From Flavobacterium sp. (lineage in GTDB: Bacteria; Bacteroidota; Bacteroidia; Flavobacteriales; Flavobacteriaceae): 64,000 nt of DNA. The notes under the pieces are model-generated. The model did no database searches and was not told where the DNA came from. It saw only the letters and a program-made list of their open reading frames with translations. Location: NCBI RefSeq assembly GCF_027483985.1, contig NZ_JAIXTJ010000011.1:80204-144203 (forward strand). Reading direction: 5' to 3'. Position 1 is the stretch's first letter. Each line of letters opens with the position of its first letter. Shown here one piece after another: positions 24,870 to 31,987 of the stretch. The translations under genes and the position numbers were made by a program.

Positions 24870-25709
24870 TTAAGGCAACCATTTTTTATCAAAGTTAGGC
24901 TTGCGTTTTTCTAAAAAAGCATCGCGACCTTCTTTAGCTTCGTCAGTCATATAAGCCAATCTTGTAGCTTCACCAGCGAAAACTTGCTGACCTACCATTC
25001 CGTCGTCGGTTAAATTCATTGCGAATTTTAGCATTTTTATCGACGTTGGTGACTTGGCTAATATTTCTTGTGCCCATTCGTACGCTGTCGCCTCTAACTC
25101 ATCGTGCGGAATTACGGCATTAACCATTCCCATTTCGAATGCTTCTTGAGCGGAATAATTTCGTCCTAAAAAGAAAATCTCTCTAGCTTTCTTTTGTCCG
25201 ACCATTTTCGCTAAGTATGCCGAACCATATCCGCCATCAAAACTTGTTACATCGGCATCCGTCTGTTTAAAAATTGCGTGTTCTTTACTAGCCAAAGTTA
25301 AGTCGCATACCACATGAAGACTGTGTCCGCCACCAACTGCCCAACCTGGAACTACACAAATCACCGCTTTGGGCATAAAACGAATCAATCGTTGCACATC
25401 TAAAATATTTAGTCGGTGGTAGCCATCATCGCCCACGTAGCCTTGATGTCCTCTAGCTTTTTGATCGCCACCACTACAAAACGACCAAATTCCATCTTTA
25501 GAACTCGGACCTTCAGCAGAAAGCAATACAACACCAATGGACGTATCTTCTTGTGCATCGTGAAACGCTTGTAATAATTCGGCTGTAGTTTTCGGACGAA
25601 ACGCATTGCGCACATCTGGACGATTGAATGCAATTCGCGCTACTCCGTTGCATTTTTTATAGGTTATATCTTCAAATTCTTTAGCGATTACCCAATTAAT
25701 TTCTGACAT
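24870..25709 (-). CDS. menB: 1,4-dihydroxy-2-naphthoyl-CoA synthase
   Basis: 279-residue crotonase-fold enzyme. Signatures of MenB rather than general enoyl-CoA hydratases: SFCSGGDQKARG (77-88), GWAVGGGHSLHVVCDL (122-137) and FDGGYGS (157-163, the catalytic Asp/Tyr segment). It converts o-succinylbenzoyl-CoA to DHNA-CoA. Promoter box on the minus strand at 25725-25732. The next gene downstream on this strand is a beta-barrel protein and then the PH pair, so it is not contiguous with menA. Confidence 0.95.
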   Translation of the reverse strand: MSEINWVIAKEFEDITYKKCNGVARIAFNRPDVRNAFRPKTTAELLQAFHDAQEDTSIGVVLLSAEGPSSKDGIWSFCSGGDQKARGHQGYVGDDGYHRLNILDVQRLIRFMPKAVICVVPGWAVGGGHSLHVVCDLTLASKEHAIFKQTDADVTSFDGGYGSAYLAKMVGQKKAREIFFLGRNYSAQEAFEMGMVNAVIPHDELEATAYEWAQEILAKSPTSIKMLKFAMNLTDDGMVGQQVFAGEATRLAYMTDEAKEGRDAFLEKRKPNFDKKWLP

Positions 25710-25724
25710 ATTCTTTTTTTATTA

Positions 25725-25732
25725 CAAAAATA
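25725..25732 (-). promoter_or_regulatory. -7 promoter box for menB
   Basis: Minus-strand TATTTTTG fits TAnnTTTG, 15 nt before the ATG at 25709. Confidence 0.5.
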
Positions 25733-25762
25733 TGGAAATAAAATATAGAAAAATATTTAATT

Positions 25763-25799
25763 TACAATTTGACGCAACCTTTGTCAGATTTTTACATCT
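25763..25799 (+). promoter_or_regulatory. Promoter-proximal leader motif shared by the delta-60 genes, copy 1
   Basis: TACAATTTG (25763-25771, one base longer than the -7 consensus) runs into GACGCAACCTTT (25771-25782), followed after 11 nt by ACATCT (25794-25799). The same order and spacing occurs before the paralogous gene at 31988. See the matching entry at 31934. Confidence 0.45.
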
Positions 25800-25832
25800 T
25801 AAGGAAAGTAGTACACATTTAAATAAAGAAAT

Positions 25833-28559
25833 ATGAAAACAGCTTTACTTTTTATTTGCTCAATTTTATCCTCGTTTAGTTATGCTCAAATTTTAGACAC
25901 AAATTTTGGTATTAATGGAATTGCTAATAATCATTTTTCTACCTCTAGAAGCTCTGATGTAATTTTAGCAGCAGCTATTCAACCTGATGGAAAAATTATT
26001 TATGTTGGAAAAGGTATCAATGAAAATTACTCTTTCATAGCACGGCACAATAATGACGGTAGTTACGACACATCATTTAATACTTTTGGTTTCAGAACTA
26101 GCGTTGGAAAAGGATTTAATTCTGTATTAATTCAAAATGATGGTAAAATATTGGTAGGTATTGTATATGATGGATACTCAGATTTTGATAATGTTAGAAG
26201 ATTTAATTCAGATGGTAGTTTGGATACTACTTTTGGAATAAATGGTTCAGTAAAAATAGTTGAAAGCAATTCTTTGTTTAATACCAAATCATTTTCGCTA
26301 CAAGATGATGGTAAAATTGTACTGAATGGTATTAATTATAGTCCATATTCTGGTGGAAATACTGCTGGAAACAAAATTGAAGTGGTGCGATTAAATTCAA
26401 ATGGTTCCTTAGATGCAACCTTTGATACCGATGGAAAAAAAATCATACCAATAGCTACATTTAATGATGAAAGTTATGCGTCGATAATTCAAAATGACGG
26501 AAAGATTTTAGTTACAGGAAGATCAAAATATTCTAGTAATCAAAATAGTTATGATATAATTACTATTCGATTAAATGAAAACGGTGCACTCGATAATACT
26601 TTTGGAAATAATGGCATATCGAGATTTCATAGCAGTACAAATTCGAATGGTATAGCAAGATCAATAACAATTCAATCGGATAATAAAATTTTAATCGCAG
26701 GATTACAAAATTCCTATCTTACCATTTTAAGATATAATGTTGATGGCTCTTTAGATACTACTTTTAACACTACTGGTGTTTATCAATGTTCGTTACCTAT
26801 AAATAATCCTAGTGTCTCAACCACTAATTATTCGTGCATACCAATAATAAAAAGTTTATCTAATGGAAAAATTTTAGCCTCAGCGACAATAAATTCTGAT
26901 TATGCATTAGTTGAATTAAATTCGGATGGAAGTTCTAATCTAAATTTTGGAACAAATGGAATTTTAATGTCCAATGCAAATGATTTTGATTATTCTAGTT
27001 TTTTATTAATCAGACCAAATGAAAATATTATTACCGGAGGCGGAAGCAATGATATAGCAAATATAAATTATACTTTAGAAAAAAAAGAGTTTAATTCGAA
27101 TGGAGTTTTTATAACTAGCACTACTTTCAGCTTGACCGAAGGCACTGATAAAGTACTTAAATCAGTAGTGCAAAATGATGGAAAAATTATAAGTATCTGT
27201 GAATTTCACAAAGACACATCTATTTTTAATGTGATTAGAAGACAGCATACTGATGGAACTATTGATACTACTTTTGGAGCTAATGGGCAAATACAATTAA
27301 ATACTACCTTATCTAAATTAATTGTTGATACCACCGGCAAAATTATTGCTATAGATAAAGTTGCACCCATACTTTATAAATTTAATTCCGATGGAACTCC
27401 TGATGTAACTTTTGGAATCAATGGTTTGAAAAATTATAATTTAGATAGTGCAAATAGAATCCTTTATATTGATGAACTTTTTGTTTCAACCACTAATGAA
27501 ATCTTTATCGGTTTTGATTACAAAACTAATGTTCCCAATTATATTTTTGATTTATCAAGTTTTGGTTTAGCCAAACTAAATGTAGATGGCACAATCACTA
27601 CTAGTTTTGGAATAAATGGAATTGCAACGCTAAGATTTGATTATTTTGGAATTTATTCAAATGAATGGCCTACAAATATTTGTATACAATCTGACAATAA
27701 AATAGTTGTAGCTGGTAAATTAAATTATGAGTATTATACAGGTAATCCAGAAAATTCAGTTGTTGGCATTACAAGATTCAATAGTGATGGTGTTCTTGAT
27801 ACTACCTTTGGAAATTCTGGTAAAATCATCACACAAGTAAATACTAAAAATTATGGGACCGATATGATTTGCTTAAATAATGATCAATTTTTAATTAATA
27901 TAGTTGATGTAAACAATTCAGTTACTAATACCTTTACAGTGAAATACAATTCTGATGGAAATTTAGACCTTAATTTTGGTGTTAATGGCATACTTAACGA
28001 CGGCTATAAAAGTAATAGTATGATTGTTCAACCTGACGGAAAAATTATAAAATCTGTAAGCTCATCAAATCAATTTTCTATAAAAAGATACCTATCAAAT
28101 GGAACTATTGATTTGGGATTTGGAAATGCTGGTACGCTATCAACCGCTGTAAATTATTTAGGAGATTGTAATACACTTCTTTTAACAAACGACAATAAGC
28201 TCTTGGCTGGTGGTTCTTCGTTCAATGGAACTAATGTTGAAATGACACAAGCAAAATATACTGATTTAAACTTGGATGTTGTATCACCTAACAATCAAAA
28301 TTCTTTTCTATTTTATCCAAATCCAATACAAACAGAAGCTACATTTAGTTATAACTTAATAAATAATGAAACCGTATCTATAGATATTATAGATTTTCAA
28401 GGTAAAATTGTTCAATCAGTTCTACAAAATAAACCTCAAACAAAAGGTTATCATATTCAAACCATTAATCTGTCTAATAGACTAGCAGCAGGAAATTATA
28501 TTTTAAAGTTCTATTCTTCATTTGGTAGTAAAAACATAAAGATTATTAAAAAAGATTGA
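25833..28559 (+). CDS. Delta-60 repeat T9SS-exported giant protein A
   Basis: 908 residues. Signal peptide (MKTALLFICSILSSFSYAQ), then from about residue 20 to 815 delta-60 repeats: the pair LDTTFGxNG and IQxDGKIxxxG recurs about every 50-60 residues, which predicts a beta-propeller or stacked beta fold. The last 85 residues are a type A T9SS sorting domain (FYPNPIQTEATFSY..., AAGNYILKFY, ending KIIKKD). It should be exported and cell-surface attached or released. A paralogue follows at 31988. Ligand unknown; adhesins and calcium-binding surface proteins have this layout. Terminator 28581-28611. Confidence 0.9.
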   Translation: MKTALLFICSILSSFSYAQILDTNFGINGIANNHFSTSRSSDVILAAAIQPDGKIIYVGKGINENYSFIARHNNDGSYDTSFNTFGFRTSVGKGFNSVLIQNDGKILVGIVYDGYSDFDNVRRFNSDGSLDTTFGINGSVKIVESNSLFNTKSFSLQDDGKIVLNGINYSPYSGGNTAGNKIEVVRLNSNGSLDATFDTDGKKIIPIATFNDESYASIIQNDGKILVTGRSKYSSNQNSYDIITIRLNENGALDNTFGNNGISRFHSSTNSNGIARSITIQSDNKILIAGLQNSYLTILRYNVDGSLDTTFNTTGVYQCSLPINNPSVSTTNYSCIPIIKSLSNGKILASATINSDYALVELNSDGSSNLNFGTNGILMSNANDFDYSSFLLIRPNENIITGGGSNDIANINYTLEKKEFNSNGVFITSTTFSLTEGTDKVLKSVVQNDGKIISICEFHKDTSIFNVIRRQHTDGTIDTTFGANGQIQLNTTLSKLIVDTTGKIIAIDKVAPILYKFNSDGTPDVTFGINGLKNYNLDSANRILYIDELFVSTTNEIFIGFDYKTNVPNYIFDLSSFGLAKLNVDGTITTSFGINGIATLRFDYFGIYSNEWPTNICIQSDNKIVVAGKLNYEYYTGNPENSVVGITRFNSDGVLDTTFGNSGKIITQVNTKNYGTDMICLNNDQFLINIVDVNNSVTNTFTVKYNSDGNLDLNFGVNGILNDGYKSNSMIVQPDGKIIKSVSSSNQFSIKRYLSNGTIDLGFGNAGTLSTAVNYLGDCNTLLLTNDNKLLAGGSSFNGTNVEMTQAKYTDLNLDVVSPNNQNSFLFYPNPIQTEATFSYNLINNETVSIDIIDFQGKIVQSVLQNKPQTKGYHIQTINLSNRLAAGNYILKFYSSFGSKNIKIIKKD

Positions 28560-28580
28560 TTTTAAGACTTACACCTTTAA

Positions 28581-28611
28581 AAAAGACATTAGTAATCTAA
28601 TGTCTTTTTTT
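28581..28611 (+). terminator. Terminator of delta-60 gene A
   Basis: AAAAGACATTAG pairs perfectly with CTAATGTCTTTT around a 4-nt loop and runs into seven T. Confidence 0.8.
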
Positions 28612-28648
28612 ATGCTAATTATTTAAAATTTATACTATTTTAGCAATG

Positions 28649-28656
28649 TAAATTTG
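28649..28656 (+). promoter_or_regulatory. -7 promoter box for the C1 peptidase gene
   Basis: TAAATTTG fits TAnnTTTG and ends only 8 nt before the ATG at 28665, so the leader must be very short. Confidence 0.5.
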
Positions 28657-28664
28657 TAATAACA

Positions 28665-29774
28665 ATGAAAAAACTACTTTTCTCCATCGGATTGCTTTCT
28701 GTAACTATGGCAAGTTATTCGCAAGCTTATGAATTTCAAACCGTAAAAGACATTGAAGCCAATCCAGTGATTTCGCAAGATATTACTGGTACTTGCTGGA
28801 GTTTTTCGACTACCTCTTTTTTGGAAGCCGAAATAATTCGTCTTACTGGAAAGAAAATTGATTTATCGGAAATGTATAATGTGCGTAATACTTATCCTAA
28901 AAAAGCTTGGAATTATGTTATGCGTCAGGGAAAAGCTCAATTTGGTGAAGGTGGTTTAGCGCACGATGTCATTAATAGTGCAGAAGATTTTGGATTGGTA
29001 CCACAAAGCGCTTATACCGGGAAGTTAAATCCGGAAGATAAATACAATCACGCCGAACTAACAGCCGTTTTGGAAGCAATGTTAAAAACCTATGTTTCTA
29101 ATCCGGGACAAAAGTTATCTCCACAATGGAAAGAAGCTATTAATGCTGTTTTGGATGTGTATATGGGTAAAAATGTAACCGAATTTACTTTTGAAGGTAA
29201 AAAATATACACCAAAAACCTTTTTGGAACTGACAAAAATCAATCCGAAAGATTATGTAACGATTTCGTCATTTACACACGAAACTTATAACAAACCGTTT
29301 TTGTTAGACATTCCAGATAATTTTTCAAATGGTATGTTTTATAATGTAACTCTTGACGAATATATTCAAAATATTGATAATGCCATTGATAACGGCTACA
29401 CGCTTGCTTTAGATTGCGATGTTTCTGAAGCTACTTTTTCTGGTAAATATGGTGTTGCGGTAATAGCTGAAAATGAAGTCGATGCCAAAGTAATTGCTTC
29501 AGAAATCAAACCAGAGAAAAACATTACAGCAGCATACCGTCAAGCGGAATTTGAAAATCTTTCTACTCAAGACGATCATTTAATGCATATTGTTGGAAAA
29601 GTAAAAGATCAAACGGGCAAAATATATTATAAGGTAAAAAATTCTTGGGGTTCAAAATCAGGGAAAGATGGTTTTGTATATATGAGTGTTTCTTATTTGA
29701 AATTGAAAAGTATCTCCGTACTTTTGCATAAAGAGGGTTTGATTAAATCTACCAAAACTAAATTAGGATTATAA
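28665..29774 (+). CDS. Papain-family cysteine peptidase (C1B, PepC/bleomycin-hydrolase-like), exported
   Basis: 369 residues. Signal peptide MKKLLFSIGLLSVTMASYSQ, then the catalytic domain. Catalytic Cys44 in GTCWSFST, His308 in DDHLMHIVG and Asn326 in VKNSWGS make a complete triad. Spacing and the KPFLLDIPDNFSNG segment fit aminopeptidase C rather than classic papain. It is exported, unlike cytosolic PepC, so it probably trims extracellular or periplasmic peptides. The PH-domain membrane protein gene follows after 3 bp. Confidence 0.9.
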   Translation: MKKLLFSIGLLSVTMASYSQAYEFQTVKDIEANPVISQDITGTCWSFSTTSFLEAEIIRLTGKKIDLSEMYNVRNTYPKKAWNYVMRQGKAQFGEGGLAHDVINSAEDFGLVPQSAYTGKLNPEDKYNHAELTAVLEAMLKTYVSNPGQKLSPQWKEAINAVLDVYMGKNVTEFTFEGKKYTPKTFLELTKINPKDYVTISSFTHETYNKPFLLDIPDNFSNGMFYNVTLDEYIQNIDNAIDNGYTLALDCDVSEATFSGKYGVAVIAENEVDAKVIASEIKPEKNITAAYRQAEFENLSTQDDHLMHIVGKVKDQTGKIYYKVKNSWGSKSGKDGFVYMSVSYLKLKSISVLLHKEGLIKSTKTKLGL

Positions 29775-29777
29775 CAA

Positions 29778-30203
29778 ATGAAACGATTTCTATCTACTAA
29801 AAACACCTTTACTATTTTCATTCTTTGGGGATTAGTTGTATTTTTAATTTCGATACTAGCGCTAAATTTAAATGAAGGAAATACTCCATTAATTCCGCTA
29901 ATAGTGATTAGTTTAGTTACTGCATTTGTCCTTTGGGTATTATTAGACACAAGATATGTTATTAAAAATAATTTTCTTTTGTATCGTTCTGGTCCAATTC
30001 GTGGTCGTATTGATATAACCAAAATCAAATCTATAAAACGTCATTCGGGTTTGAATGTGCCTGTAATGCTCAAACCGTCACTTGATACGAAAGGATTTAT
30101 TGTAACCTATAATACATTTGACGACTTATTTATTTCACCCATAAAAAGTGACATATTCCTTGAAGAAATCAAGAAAATCAATCCACAAATTGAGTTGATT
30201 TAG
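29778..30203 (+). CDS. PH-domain (bPH_4/DUF1200-like) membrane protein
   Basis: 141 residues. Two transmembrane helices (about 11-30 and 38-56), then one small domain with TRYVIKNNFLLYRSGPIRGRI and ITKIKSIKRHSG, the pattern of the short bacterial PH_4/DUF1200 family. Domain faces the cytosol by the positive-inside rule. It lies 3 bp after the peptidase gene and is followed by a bidirectional terminator, so the two genes form one operon. No functional link to the peptidase is known to me. Confidence 0.8.
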   Translation: MKRFLSTKNTFTIFILWGLVVFLISILALNLNEGNTPLIPLIVISLVTAFVLWVLLDTRYVIKNNFLLYRSGPIRGRIDITKIKSIKRHSGLNVPVMLKPSLDTKGFIVTYNTFDDLFISPIKSDIFLEEIKKINPQIELI

Positions 30204-30210
30204 TAAATAT

Positions 30211-30242
30211 AAGGTAAGCCAATAGATAGCTTACCTTTTTTC
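30211..30242. terminator. Bidirectional terminator between convergent genes
   Basis: AAGGTAAGC / GCTTACCTT with a 9-nt loop and T-run on the plus strand; it lies exactly between the stops at 30203 (plus) and 30243 (minus). Confidence 0.75.
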
Positions 30243-31121
30243 TTATCCAATTTTTACTGAAGTCATGTTCAAGGAACCACCAACTAGTTTATCATTAAAG
30301 AAACTAATTTCGTCTTTGTTGTCTTGCAAAGCAATACTGTAAAGCAAAGGATAATAATGATCTGGCGTTGGAATCGCGTTTTTGGCGGCACTACTCAACT
30401 TTTCATAATCTATTAGCGATTTAAAATCATTATTTGCGATTTTATCTTTAAAAATAGTATTCATTTCGATGGCCCAATCAAAACCATAGTTGGGTACTTG
30501 CATTTTATCCCAAGCTACCATTCGGAGGTTGTGTACCATATTTCCGCTTCCTATAATAAGTACGCCTTTTTTTCGCAAGGATGCCAATTGTTTGGCTAAA
30601 TCATAATGGTATTGTGGCGGTTTGTTATAATCTATACTTAGTTGCAACACTGGAATATCTGCGTTAGGATACATATGTCGCACGACAGTCCAAGTTCCGT
30701 GATCTAAACCCCAATCGTGGTCTAAACCAACATTGGTTGAGGTAATTAAGTCGGATGTTGCTTTTGCCAATTCAGGACTTCCTTTCGCAGGATATTGCAC
30801 GTCAAACAACTCTTGTGGAAAACCACCAAAATCGTGAATTGTTTTCGGATTATCCATCGCTGTAATATTTGTTCCGTTAGTTAACCAATGAGCAGAAATT
30901 ACTAAAACCGCTTTGGGTTTTGTTATTTCTTTACCAAATCTAGACCAAGTTCTTGAAAATTCGTTGTCTTCAATTCCGTTCATCGGCGAACCGTGACCAA
31001 TGAACAACGCTGGAAGTTTTTCATCGACTTCGTTTAGTTCGTTAGTCCAATTATAAAATGGTTGTAATGATGCCATAGCTATACCTCCTACTACTGTTTT
31101 TATGAATGATTTTCTTTCCAA
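30243..31121 (-). CDS. ygiD: 4,5-DOPA-extradiol-dioxygenase-like protein (YgiD type)
   Basis: 292 residues of the LigB/DODA family. Zinc ligands: His43 (GHGSPMNG), His78 (SAHWLT) and a late His in SGNMVHNL; the active-site block DHDWGLDHGTW (about 133-143) is intact. The family opens catechols extradiolly. The start is probably a TTG at 31121 (reads MERKSFIK); the next ATG is 15 codons in and would remove a plausible RKSFIKTVVGGIAMASL leader. A minus-strand -7 box at 31141-31148 fits the TTG start. The leader suggests export, unusual for cytosolic YgiD. Confidence 0.85.
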   Translation of the reverse strand: MERKSFIKTVVGGIAMASLQPFYNWTNELNEVDEKLPALFIGHGSPMNGIEDNEFSRTWSRFGKEITKPKAVLVISAHWLTNGTNITAMDNPKTIHDFGGFPQELFDVQYPAKGSPELAKATSDLITSTNVGLDHDWGLDHGTWTVVRHMYPNADIPVLQLSIDYNKPPQYHYDLAKQLASLRKKGVLIIGSGNMVHNLRMVAWDKMQVPNYGFDWAIEMNTIFKDKIANNDFKSLIDYEKLSSAAKNAIPTPDHYYPLLYSIALQDNKDEISFFNDKLVGGSLNMTSVKIG

Positions 31122-31140
31122 TGCTTAATACTTGTATATA

Positions 31141-31148
31141 CAAATATA
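31141..31148 (-). promoter_or_regulatory. -7 promoter box for the dioxygenase gene
   Basis: Minus-strand TATATTTG fits TAnnTTTG, 19 nt before the TTG start at 31121. Confidence 0.5.
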
Positions 31149-31207
31149 CACATTTAAGTATCATAATAAATATAAATTAACAACGTTTTAAATATCAAAG
31201 ACTGCTT

Positions 31208-31891
31208 ATGAAAATCAAAACACTGACTATACTTACATTTTTCATCTTCTCTATTGTTAATCAGAATGCAAAAAGTGATTATTCCGTTGCTAAGAGCAAA
31301 ATAGAAGCCCAACGAAAGGCAATAAAAATTATCTATTTAAATGCCTCTGCACAAGAAAGAAAAGCCATCCTACAATCGACTAAACAAGTAATTACTAAAA
31401 ATTTGACTGCTTCAATAATTCCGTTTTGGTACGGTACAAAATGGTCTTTTGAAGGATATACTGCCACTCCGAAAGAAGGCAAAATTGCTTGTGGCTATTT
31501 TGTTTCCACCACATTAAGTCACGCAGGTTTTAAATTAAACCGTTACAAATTGGCTCAAAAAGAACCCAAAAAAGAAGCGGAACTGCTTCAAATGAGTCAA
31601 GACATTGAAGTTTTAGAAAAAACCCCGATAGAATTAAAAAAACATTTTATTTCCACCAAAAAAGATGGACTCTATTTTGTTGGTTTAGATTTTCACGTAG
31701 GTTATTTGTTGAAGGAAAATAACGAATTATTTTTTATCCATTCAAGTTATGTTAATCTCGAAGGAGTAAAAAAAGAAACTGCTATAACATCAAAAGCTTT
31801 TGCGAGTAAGAAATACTATATCGTACCTATTACTGAAAACGAAAAATTAGTAAAAAAATGGATTTTGAATGAAACCGTTTTAACTAATTAG
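31208..31891 (+). CDS. Exported NlpC/P60-like (papain-fold) protein
   Basis: 227 residues. Signal segment at residues 1-19, then a helical region, then a possible Cys-His core: Cys95 in IACGYFVSTTL, His163 in LDFHVGYL and a further His178 in FIHSSY. The order Cys - His - polar and the CGYFVS helix start resemble NlpC/P60-type amidases, suggesting peptidoglycan or peptide hydrolysis in the periplasm. The preceding WYGTKWSF strand is also typical. Family assignment is by fold pattern only. Divergent from the dioxygenase gene. Confidence 0.65.
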   Translation: MKIKTLTILTFFIFSIVNQNAKSDYSVAKSKIEAQRKAIKIIYLNASAQERKAILQSTKQVITKNLTASIIPFWYGTKWSFEGYTATPKEGKIACGYFVSTTLSHAGFKLNRYKLAQKEPKKEAELLQMSQDIEVLEKTPIELKKHFISTKKDGLYFVGLDFHVGYLLKENNELFFIHSSYVNLEGVKKETAITSKAFASKKYYIVPITENEKLVKKWILNETVLTN

Positions 31892-31933
31892 ATTCCTAAT
31901 TTCAAAATAAATTACTATTAAATAAAAAAACTC

Positions 31934-31969
31934 TATATTTCGACGCAACCTTTTGGTTTTTCTGCATCT
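31934..31969 (+). promoter_or_regulatory. Promoter-proximal leader motif shared by the delta-60 genes, copy 2
   Basis: TATATTTC (31934-31941, one mismatch to TAnnTTTG) is followed directly by GACGCAACCTTTT (31942-31954) and, after 9 nt, GCATCT (31964-31969). With the -7 box in this place, transcription would start within or just before GACGCAACC. Confidence 0.45.
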
Positions 31970-31987
31970 ATAAATAAAACTTTATTT

